Assembly (NCBI GenBank): GCA_013115135.1 | Contig: JABANP010000267.1 | Coordinates: 1 to 64,000, forward strand | From: Perkinsus olseni | Lineage: Eukaryota > Perkinsozoa > Perkinsida > Perkinsidae | DNA: 64,000 nucleotides | Reading direction: 5' to 3' | In this document: piece after piece, positions 55,704-64,000 of the stretch | Layout: the number at the start of each line of letters is the position of its first letter | Numbering within the stretch: position 1 is the stretch's first letter | The notes under the pieces: model-generated | Database searches by the model: none | The model's input: the letters and a program-made list of their open reading frames with translations, nothing else | Told to the model about the DNA's origin: nothing | Made by a program: the position numbers and the translations under genes

Positions 55704-56419
55704 CATGCCGATTGTAAAAGAAGAGAAACTGCACAAAAACCCAAGTCGTTTGATGCCGTCAAGAAGGAGGTAGTATGAAGACACCGAGCTGGAGCCTGGA
55801 GAGGTCCGATCGTTAGGTCGAGGCCAGCAAGTATGCCGATTGGAAGCATGCCACTGTGGATGCTGCTAAGAAGCGGGCCATATACAGCAGTGGCTCCTAC
55901 AAGGAGTTCCAGGATATAGTAGCGACGTGTGAGCTCAACCCAATAGCGAGGAATGAGTTTAGTAGACCAGCCAGGCAACAGACTCATAATAGGGCTCTCA
56001 ACGGGAAGGAGAATAGACGAGGGAAGGCTTCGCCACTTGTGGACGCGAATGGGCCTAGAATTAGAGCTCGGGACTTTGAGAGAAACCTTAGACGAGCGAG
56101 GACTGATGCTGAGCGCATGGAGCTCCTGTGTGACCTGGGGCCTGCCCGGGTGGTAGAGGCGTTGAAAGGCTCCGATAAAGCGGAGTATGTTGACGCAGAA
56201 GTGCTATTGTGCATTCTAGAGGCTGTACGGGGTGCTGTGGAGGCTGGTCATGCTGGTGATGAGGGAGTGACGAGAGGAATCCTGGAGGCACTTTTTCGAG
56301 ACCCTCCCGTGGCCCGGACTATCAGCAGATTCTTAACGCCGGAGGAGCGGGGTCGGATACGCGAGACTGGGGTGCTGGCTGGAGTGGACTTTGCAACCCT
56401 TCAGCTGATATCCAAGTGA
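55704..56419 (+). CDS. CCDC103-like dynein-arm assembly factor
   Basis: The 5' exon ends KPKSFDAVKKE; a 48-nt intron (about 55774-55821) joins VEASKYADWKHATVDAAKKR and AIYSSGSYKEFQDIVATCEL NPI. The pattern A-x-K-K-R-A-x-Y-x5-Y-x-E-F-x-D-I-V-x6-L-x-P is the dynein-attachment N-terminal domain of CCDC103. The C-terminal half is an RPAP3_C-like helical domain (RARDFERNLRRARTDAERME, LVVEALKGSDKA-type helices, VARTISRFLTPEERGRIRET), ending at 56419. CCDC103 anchors or stabilises outer dynein arms on axonemes, which fits a flagellated zoospore stage. The start codon is uncertain: ATG 55704 lies in another frame unless one base is indel-affected, and an acceptor before CATTGCTGTC suggests an upstream exon. 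Confidence 0.68.
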
Positions 56420-56859
56420 TCCGAGTGGATACGCATGTTATGCCTCCGCATGCTTCTGTTGTGTTGAAGTAACCATACGGTGGTCGGTCGGGGGTGGGGC
56501 CCCCGCTAGAGGCGCCACAATGCGTTCTGATCAAGTACTAGTCACCCGCGGGTACCTTTCGATACAACGGGTAGTCGCCTCGACATCCATCATGGTTTGT
56601 GACCTCAACGGAGGTAATTTGGTGGAGCTACCTTAGGGTAGGTTGAAACACCACCACCAGCACCAGCTGCTGCTGCTGCTGTTGCCGCTCGTTGGGAATC
56701 CAAGGTGGCACGTGTATAGTTGCATGGTGCCCACGTTTTTCGTGGTGCCGCACCGACCTGTGTTCTGAGTGAGTATCAGATTCCGTTGTAGGAATTACAC
56801 TCATGTAGTAGCCGTCGGCATCTTCCTCTTCGTGATCTCCCCCATTCCCTCCTTTTCCC
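56420..56859. other. Intergenic region
   Basis: 440 bp between two plus-strand genes. It contains a GCTGCTGCTGCTGTTGCC run near 56665 and no exon. Confidence 0.45.
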
Positions 56860-58647
56860 ATGGGGCTTTGCGTCAGTGACGCCTACCCTCCCGGCAATGC
56901 TGAGGACAGGGCCTCCACATGGCAGTTTACGGACCCAGTGTACTCCCTGCCACTACTACCACCCTCGGATGACGCTTCCACTAGCATCTACCGGAATGTG
57001 CTGTGCAAGAGTAGAACAACCATACCCACCAGCCGTCGTCATCAGAGCACACGCCCTTATCAGACTCCCTCGTATCGGTGCCCATGATGGCTCCGGAGCT
57101 CACCACCCTGCCTGGCTTACTCGAGTATGGTCATTGCATTACAGCAGCCGCACCCCCGTGGGGTCTCAGGTTCGCACGACTCATGCACGGCGACAGACCA
57201 TTCCTCGGCACAAGGCGTGGCGAAGACTACTGGTTCATGGCCTATCGCGACTTCTGTAGGTTGACGACCCTGTACACTGGGTACGTCCTCTTTCTTTGCG
57301 AGATACACAAGTGTCACGTCTGGCGAGTGGTATCCAACAGCTGGGTATATGCCAGAAGATACCATTCGACGACGAACCTTACAAGATGCTCTTCCGGATA
57401 GCGGGTATGAACATCGTCATCACCAGCCCGACTCCCAACCCGCTACTACTACCTCTCAGGGATCTACGCCACCAGCTGCATCAACTGGGTCCTCACTGAG
57501 TTTGCCTGTCACACAGCAGGCGTGACGGTGGTACCGCTGCACGAGGAGATGTCCCCGGCAATGGTAAGCAGTACCAGCAGTAGTAGTATCCTACCGCACA
57601 GTCCCCCATTGGTAGATCTCCTATATAATATCCGACACCCGCATGGCACTATTATTCGTCACTAGGACAAGGCTCGAGTCTGCCCTGAAATGCAGTGGAT
57701 CAGCAGCCCACATCAAGTGCATCATCGTGAGGCCCCTCCCAAGCATGCTACTACCACCACAACCATAGCCCTACTCAGGTCATTGACGCCGACAACCGAC
57801 GTGACATCGACCCAGCCTTCCTGGCCCAGGCAGAGGCTATGGAGATCATGGTCCTCACTCTCCCCTACGTAAGCCTTACTCCTCGTCATCATTGTCATTC
57901 CCATTGCCTTCATCAGGTGATCGCCCTGGGCCAGGGGAAGCCCTTCTCACCCTATCCTTCAGCTCCTTCTGATGTGGCCCTCATCTATTACACTGGGGGT
58001 CGGCATCACGATCATGGTGCGGCCCGAGCTTATGAGGTGTCCTTCTAGGTTCCACCGGAGACCCCCTAGGCGTCATGGTCACCCATCGGAACTGTATCGC
58101 CACCATAGGGGCCCTCACGGAGTCCCGAGAGGGGGGAGGTGGCGGCCCGGCTGTACAGCTCACCCCGCAGGACTGTAAGCCCCTCCCTCCAGCCTCGGTG
58201 AGACCTAGCCCTTTCCGACTAGGCATCGCCTCTATGCTACCCTCTACGGAGCCTCTCGATCGGACCATCACCTACCTCGCTATGTACACTGGCAGCTGCA
58301 AAGGCTTCGTAGACATCAACAGCTGTCAGCAGAAGGATCGCACCACCGCTGGTGAGTTGAGGGGGAGAAGGAGACGCGCTGTCAATAATACCACACTTTG
58401 CAGTATTCCAAATGGTATCGGAGATGGCAACCCTGCAGCCAACAGTCATCATCAGCGAGCCTAGCGGCCTAGGTAGACCCTTGACGGGTGTATTCTCGTC
58501 CACCACCACCCTGTGTAGATTGCCTCATCAATGCCATACTACCGAAGAGAGGGGCCAAAGGTCGTTGGCCTGCCTGGCTGCGGAGACCCGGTCGCCGAAC
58601 CACCTCCGCTCTCGAACGCCCGAGTAGGCTGCTGCTGCTGCTGCTGG

Positions 58648-58697
<50 letters not shown>

Positions 58698-60023
58698 GCT
58701 GTTGATGTTGGGCAATGGTCTCCTGCTCAGGCCCCTCCGCAGTGAAGGCCAACCGAGCTGCCTTGGGGGGTCGACTCCGACTGGTCATCACTGGTGGCCG
58801 GCCTCTTCCCATAAAACTCCATCAGACACTCAAGGTACGTCCCCTGCAGCTCCGACAGGCTACAGTAGTAGTAGGCTGTTGCCTTTCCTTCAGCAGACCT
58901 CCCTGCGGTGTGCTGTGGTCAACTGCCTCACCATACCCGAGTGTGGGGGTGTTGCCCTCCTCACCAGCGAGGCCGACTACCGCTGCGGGCTGGCTGGGGG
59001 TCCTATCGCCAGTCTGGACATGAGACTGGTACCATAACAAGGTCTCCTCATGAAGGACAGGCCCTCCTCCTGCTTCAGGTTGATGCTTCCGATAAATGTG
59101 GTATTCGTGACTGTTCGGTAGCCCATGTTGATGCCCAGACATGCGAGTTGAGGCCCCGAGGAGAGCTTTGTAGGCGAGGGAGCCCACACCGGAGTATCGT
59201 GGATGCCGGTCTTAGGCGTTAGAGGCAACAGCGTCTCCCCGGGCTATTTTAGAAGGCCACCGGCAACACGCCTGCGGTTTGGTAGATTTCTCCCGCATCG
59301 AGCGACCTGTCGACGTCTTCTGGCTCGCCTCAGATTCCGCTGGATGGTTTCATACCAGGAGATATAGTAGAGGTGCTCCCTGCAGGGGCTGTGAAGGTAG
59401 GGGTACCTCCTCGTGGCGGGGGTATTGCTCCGCGCCGTCGATCAGTTGTTTGACGAGAGGATCTGTGACCAGTTGGACCTCGGGGACGGGCGGATGGTGT
59501 CGGCGAGTAGGGTGGAGCAGGCCTATGAGAAGCATTGTAAGCCCGTCACTATTCCCTCCAACAGTGTCTGCTGAACAGGCAGTGGCATCGAGCAGTGTGT
59601 GGTCTTCGGCTCCTCCAAGGCTGAGACGATGATAGCCCTAGTCGTGAGTTCCCGACCAGCAGGGCCACTCGGGACTGCCTCCTCCACTCAGGTGCCATGC
59701 GTGCAGGCAGCCAAGGAGTGGGCCACGGAGGCGGAGATACTCTTCCATGTGGACGAGCTGTTGGAGTCTGATTGGCTGAGGATGAGGATAATGAGTAGGT
59801 TGCCTGTGGTGGAGGGTGGGACAGGAGCCCCCACCCTTCAGAGGAGATGGAGCGGCTACCTCTCGACGTACTACCGAAAGGCCACAAGTATCGAGTCAAC
59901 GACGTGGAGCTGGTCAAGGAGCCCTTCTCGGTGGCCTGCGGGACTATTACGGCAGCGGTTGGGCGTCGGTATAGACGGAGCGAAATTATGTTGCAGAACC
60001 GGGATAAAATAGAGGCTGCGTAG
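56860..60023 (+). CDS. Long-chain acyl-CoA synthetase
   Basis: AMP-forming ligase activating fatty acids. ATG 56860; a 35-nt intron joins NVLCKKHTPLSDSLVSVPMM. Then LGTRRGEDYWFMAYRDF, SCINWVLTEFACHTAGVTVV with PLHEEMSPAM, and LESALKCSGSAAHIKCIIV. The AMP-binding loop is DVALIYYTG spliced to STGDPLGVMVTHRNCIATIG; the usual PKG lysine is replaced by Leu (DPLGV). LDRTITYLAMYTGSCKGFVD, VSEMATLQPTVIISEPSGL, ALGGRLRLVITGGRPLPIKL and LTIPECGGVALLTSEADYRC follow, then LRPRGELCRRG, DSAGWFHT-GDIVEV, LDLGDGRMVSASRVEQAYEK and IEQCVVFGSSKAETMIALV. The C-terminus has MERLPLDVLPKGHKYRVNDV and ELVKEPFSV, ending at 60023. At HT-GDI one extra A (about 59362) breaks the frame. About fifteen short introns occur. 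Confidence 0.88.
58629..58698. repeat. (CTG)6-(GTT)17 microsatellite inside the synthetase gene
   Basis: Six CTG triplets run into about 52 nt of GTT repeats. The frame that reads into the next synthetase exon has a stop right after the repeat, and a good acceptor (cctgctcag) lies at about 58720-58730, so the repeat is best placed in an intron. Confidence 0.7.
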
Positions 60024-60716
60024 GGTGGCTGATGCCGGCAGTGGTTGGAGGCTCGTTTAGGTTGCGCCGTCTGCCTCTCCTGGCACCACCGAAGAGCGAC
60101 TACCTTAATGTCACTGAGCTCATCACCCCTCGGAGAACGACTGGAAAATATGGTGAGCAACACCTATACTCATGGACCGCTCTGAAGTCTCGGCAAATCA
60201 GGCGATGATATCTTCACTGGGAGCACGGCACTCTGCAGCGATTTCCGACGGCAAAGCGCGTCCACCCCAGAGACGCAGTCGTTCGGAGACGACGACCCCC
60301 GGCTCAGCGTCTAGCTCGACAAGTGCCGCTTTCTCTCCTCTTGTTTTCTTTCTTGTGCGTGTGGATATTCTAAAGTAATTCATTTTGAAGATTTTGTAAG
60401 TTGCGTCGTGTCTGTGTGAATGATGGCCACCATCCTCCATGGTGGTGCTGATGCTCAGTCGCCAATCGACTTAGCACCCTACCCCCACCTACTCCGCTGC
60501 TTCTCTTATTTATTGCCGACCTACATTGACATCGACATACTTAGTTGAATCGTTTGCTAACTCTGACATTCTCGATTCTATTCGTTATCAACGGAGAAGG
60601 AAAAGGGGTTGGTCTTCGTTCATGCTGTGTCGTGTTCGTGACAGTTCATCCTTGGGGGCTGTATACAAAGCGATGCACACGTAGACCCGTCATCAGCGGG
60701 ACCTGCTTCTCATCTG
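60024..60716. other. Intergenic, one short open frame
   Basis: A 68-codon plus-strand frame (60172-60378, MDRSEVSANQAMISSLGARH...) is rich in Ser/Arg and ends in a hydrophobic run FSPLVFFLV. It lacks other support, and I do not call it a gene. The remainder is probably the upstream region of the secreted methyltransferase-like gene. Confidence 0.35.
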
Positions 60717-61844
60717 ATGATCATCAGAGCCTCGATGATGGTTGTTACTCGTCTTGTCTATGCATGGCTCCTCCTGACTCAACAGAGCTCAGCCGAGGCC
60801 ACCACGCGATCTAAAGAAGAGGTATCAGCACTCCTAGAGGATGTTGATAGTGTTATAGAAAGACAAGCGGCCTTCGAGCGGTCCTGCATCACAATATCCC
60901 CCACTTTCAAACGCGACATTGCGGCCTTCTTTGCACCACTCGCCGGGTCTCGCGAGTGGACGGTCCTGGAAGTGGGCATCTATCATGGCTACACTACCGC
61001 GGTGCTGTCCAAGACCTTCAAGCATGTCATCGTGCTGGAGTACTACCTCGGTAACGTCTTCACTGCCATGGAGAACGTTCGGCTCTTCGCTGGCAATGTG
61101 AGCAACATCGAGTGGCACGCCTTCGACGCCTACAGCACCTCCTGGGCGGCGACGTTGATGCCGATAAACCCTATCGAAGTTGTGCTCATCGATGCTTCCC
61201 ATACATATGACCACGTCCACTCGGATATCCTCAACGCGTTAGCCTTGCCGGGGGTACGTTGGCTCATCATGGATGACTACGGTGTCTTCCAGAAGGGCCC
61301 GCTAGAGGTCAGGCACGCCCTCCGATACTTCGAGGAAGCTGGTACGTTGAACTGCGGCTGGCCGGTTGGCAGTGAAGATATTTTCTTCGCCAATATAACG
61401 GAGTTCTTCACGGTCGGTCGAGAAGGCATGATTTGTATGGTGATCGGCCCTCCCCCAACTCTCGGCCCTACCATCGGCTTCGTAGTGGATAGAGTCCTCA
61501 CAGGCGTCCACGCGAGCACCTTCCAGTTGTTCGACACGTACCGGTACAACCCGTACGATACTCTCAACTTCAAGCGTGTGACTAATCCTCCACCGCGGAA
61601 CGCTTCCTATGCTCAGATCTACTCGGATAATTTAGGCCTGGCCACTGCAGTACGATGGGCGGAAAATCGTCTCAAGCTGGGGTTCGAACAAGGCGTTGTC
61701 GAATGGCAGGTGGAGTTCAACCCCACCCTAACTGGTGTCACCGTCACCGAGTACCCCAACGGAGTGGTTTATCGAGGTATACGATTGTTTGGGATATTCA
61801 CGCGCATCGAGGGTGCGGCCCATGAAGCTGCTATTATACCATGA
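60717..61844 (+). CDS. Secreted class I SAM-methyltransferase-like protein
   Basis: Single exon, 375 residues, ATG 60717. The N-terminus MVVTRLVYAWLLLTQQSSAE is a signal peptide or anchor. The SAM-binding glycine loop is WTVLEVGIYHGYTTAVLS (motif I E-x-G-x-x-x-G-x-T), followed by HVIVLEYYLGNVFTAMENVR (acidic end of beta-2 replaced by a longer loop). The region IEVVLIDASHTYDHVHSDIL and WLIMDDYGVFQKGPLEVRHA matches the Methyltransf_24 type (D-x-x-H-x-Y-x-x-V-x-x-D). The C-terminal 150 residues are unique. A secretory-pathway methyltransferase is unusual; it could act on glycans or be catalytically repurposed. The intronless structure resembles the other single-exon secreted gene at 19.4 kb. Confidence 0.75.
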   Translation: MIIRASMMVVTRLVYAWLLLTQQSSAEATTRSKEEVSALLEDVDSVIERQAAFERSCITISPTFKRDIAAFFAPLAGSREWTVLEVGIYHGYTTAVLSKTFKHVIVLEYYLGNVFTAMENVRLFAGNVSNIEWHAFDAYSTSWAATLMPINPIEVVLIDASHTYDHVHSDILNALALPGVRWLIMDDYGVFQKGPLEVRHALRYFEEAGTLNCGWPVGSEDIFFANITEFFTVGREGMICMVIGPPPTLGPTIGFVVDRVLTGVHASTFQLFDTYRYNPYDTLNFKRVTNPPPRNASYAQIYSDNLGLATAVRWAENRLKLGFEQGVVEWQVEFNPTLTGVTVTEYPNGVVYRGIRLFGIFTRIEGAAHEAAIIP

Positions 61845-62289
61845 TGTCCCGCATGTTATCATTTCATCCACTTGAGTCGTGTTATAGTCTTGTTTGGAAA
61901 GGTTCCCTTCGAGAGCCACTCGATAACGCAATGGCAGGGCGCAGCCACAGTCACACGTACGGCATACGGAACCGAATGACATGGGCTTCATAAGGCACGG
62001 AACATCTCGCTGGCCGAGGACCAAGACCGCCGGTTCAGTGAGCCTCCGACTGTAGCTCGTTGAGGACGGGCGGGGGATGTAGAGCTCGCAGCCTAAAATG
62101 AAAGAGGGGAGAATGGCAATTTTCCCCTCAAACACAGAGCTACGCCACGATCAAGCCTCGAGACGCTTTACCTTCAGCGAGATCCTCTGCGCCACGCTAA
62201 GATCGGGGTCTCCTTCTCGACTACCGCCAGCACTGCGACTCGTCACCTGCTCTGGACAGTGGGTGACGATGTGTGTGACTAAGGTGAAC
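61845..62289. other. Intergenic region between convergent genes
   Basis: 445 bp holding the 3' ends of the methyltransferase-like gene (plus) and the coiled-coil gene (minus). No exon is recognised. Confidence 0.4.
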
Positions 62290-64000
62290 CTACTGTGCGA
62301 GAAACCGCGTGGCTAGCTCGGGTTGAAGTTGATCGACTTCCGAGGAGGCTGAGCGTAGTGCTATAACGAGGGATAGTAAAGTTCCATACCTCAGTCCACT
62401 CCCACTGGATGGGAAGCTACCCCTCGACCCGAGAGAGCTAGACCCGCGGGCATCAACGCGCTGAACAATTCTGCTGAGCTGTCTCTGTAGCGACTGGAGG
62501 GCCCTGAGAGAAGCTTCACGAACGGAAATCCCGATGATGGGATGAACTAACTTCGCGCCTTCTGCCTCGGTGCGCGTCCGGCGTCCCTTTTCACCGCCAT
62601 GATGAGCCACAGTGGCAGTGTGCAATTGTCGAAGCAAGAGGGATACCTGAGGCCGATAGTCCCTCCGACACAGCGGACTATGCCCAGTGCCTGGCTGGCC
62701 AGAGATCGGAAGTCCGCCAATAGACACGCCTCTGACGCCTTCAGTGAGTCACATTCTGCAGTTGCGGACCCTGTCGCTGCGATCTGAAGCAGCAGCCCGA
62801 GCTGGCGCGCAGTCCTCGAACAGCGATGCCGGCCAGAGTCAGTCTCACCTGCTTCTCGAGCAAGGCTTCTAATTGTCGCCTTCTGTCCCTCTCGTACGTC
62901 AGCATGGAGGCGAACTCAATCATGCGTGGTATCGAGGAATCTGACAAGGGCATAGCGTAGAGAAACGAACGAACAGCGCCTGGACCACCAGAGTCGGCAT
63001 CTTCATCGTTGACGGGTTGTAGTAGAAGAGCTCGGAGTGACTTCTGGTCACCTCGGCTGAACTCAGCATCGAATGTGGAGGTGTTAGCCTGCCGTTTTAC
63101 CTGCTCACAGGGTGAATCGTTCGAGTACCGGTAGTAACAATTCCAAACATACCAAGCTCTCTATGAGGTCACTCTTGATGCGAAGCTGCTGCTGTAGCTC
63201 GTTGAGGGTCTGCACTGTCGAACCGTCAACTTTGCATGCCGCCGTTCTCTACCACAACAACGCTGTCATCGTCTTCGCGACCCCTACCCCACCTGTAGAT
63301 GTCTAACACGGTCCTCTCTATTTCGAAAAGTGCGATTTTCCTCTTCCAACTCTCGGATTCTCCCATCGAGATGAGCAAGGACTTTCAACCATAGTTCACC
63401 GCCATCACCACTCCCCTCGCCGTCGGACACTGCAGCGGCATGACGGTTCAGGAAATCGATTCCAGGCCAGAATCTGATAACGTACTCTAAGGGAACCCCA
63501 TCCTCCTGTCGCACGGACATCTCGAGTTTTGATTCACGTTCTTGACGATCCACCAGCTTCCGCTTCAAGTCGTCGATAATTCTAAGCTGCCGCGATTCTT
63601 GGTCGTCAAGAGGGTCGGTCTGCACGCCACTTTGCCCTGCTGCGGCTATTGCCTTCGGTTGAAGAATCGTGGAGGATCCCCACATTGCAGCCACTGGGCG
63701 ATCACTGGTGCTCGTCATCCTGTCCTCCTGTATGACGCGTTCGACGTCTTCCGATCTGCTGTGCAATAGGACACTGTTCTGCGCCTCGAGTGCCGCGTTC
63801 GCCGCTTTCTGAGATACTCACTTCCATTGTGTGTTTGCTAGCGTAGTTCTTAGGCACTAGCCGTCAAGAACACGTGGGAACGCTAGTTTCGATAACGCCA
63901 CAGGAAAAAGCTTGCTCACAACTCACCAGATCCGCGAGCGATCGCGATGTCGAATCTAAGCGCTTTACGGAGTGACCGGACCTCCTCCTGACGGCAGGGC
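62290..64000 (-). CDS. Coiled-coil protein, 5' end beyond the window
   Basis: Exons run from the right edge leftward: EEVRSLRKALRFDIAIARGS (63980-63930), AANAALEAQNSVLLHSRSED with VERVIQEDRM, then DDLKRKLVDRQERESKLEMS, HLDGRIRELEEENRTFRNRE, VQTLNELQQQLRIKSDLIES and AEFSRGDQKSLRALLLQP. RMIEFASMLTYERDRRRQLE, LLADFRSLASQALGIVR and REASLRALQSLQRQLSRIVQ follow, ending at 62290. Heptad-like L/E/R-rich stretches give several coiled coils around a small globular part (SFLYAMPLSDSSIPRMI). Such proteins are usually cytoskeletal, basal-body or kinetochore scaffolds, but no family can be named. The beginning lies beyond 64000, so it is partial. Confidence 0.55.

Noticed and set aside
58528..58812. Minus-strand frame with a long polyglutamine run
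   Set aside because: It is the antisense of a GTT/CTG microsatellite in an intron of the plus-strand synthetase gene.
1..64000. CRISPR arrays, rRNA genes, tRNA genes, spliced-leader RNA genes
   Set aside because: Nothing with the required repeat spacing, cloverleaf or leader sequence was recognised by eye; a covariance-model search would be needed to exclude tRNAs.

Overview
The window is nuclear DNA of a protist, most likely an alveolate of the genus Perkinsus. That identity is inferred, because no search could be run. Genes are split by many very short GT-AG introns (mostly 43-55 nt, some 34-35 nt, a few up to about 100 nt) that can be placed because reading frames and family motifs rejoin exactly across them. 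Intergenic gaps are short on both strands, GC is near 50 percent, and the gene set is eukaryotic: XPF nuclease, REX4 exonuclease, a TBC1D20-type RabGAP, ZIP transporters, long-chain acyl-CoA synthetase and a CCDC103-type dynein-arm factor. There are no operons, CRISPR arrays or bacterial mobile elements, and I recognised no rRNA or tRNA gene.

Layout. 0-1.6 kb is gene-poor and carries ACGCGT-rich palindromic dispersed repeats. 1.8-8 kb (minus) holds a five-finger U1-type zinc-finger protein, a small membrane protein, and a coiled-coil/EF-hand-like region continuous with exons of a secreted protein. 8.1-14 kb is a membrane-transport block: ZIP (minus), a large FUSC/ALMT-like protein (plus) and a second ZIP (plus). 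15.3-16.4 kb is a dienelactone hydrolase. 17.0-17.7 kb is an unusual 774-bp fold-back element. 18-21 kb has two ZNF706-like genes flanking a secreted single-exon gene. 22-28.8 kb (minus) holds a helical-repeat candidate, a membrane protein, a fused two-domain glycosyltransferase and a secreted protein.

28.8-35.7 kb (minus) is a polytopic membrane protein and a PH/C2 membrane protein. 36-38.8 kb is a membrane-anchored C69 dipeptidase. 39-41 kb is a Myb/Rap1-like protein. 41.8-46 kb is XPF/ERCC4. 46-48.7 kb is a small membrane-protein candidate and the TBC1D20-like protein. 48.7-52.4 kb holds two tandem paralogous alpha/beta hydrolases. 52.5-56.4 kb has an RPC9-like gene head-to-head with REX4, then an unknown membrane protein and a CCDC103-like gene. 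56.9-60 kb is a long-chain acyl-CoA synthetase, 60.7-61.8 kb a secreted methyltransferase-like protein, and the right edge is a coiled-coil gene cut by the window.

The genes look like a normal mixture of housekeeping and secretory/membrane functions, not one pathway. Two themes stand out. One is enrichment in secreted and membrane proteins. The other is single-nucleotide frame breaks inside otherwise conserved coding sequence, which are either assembly indels or something biological. Exon-intron models here were built by eye, so outer limits are firmer than internal exon edges.
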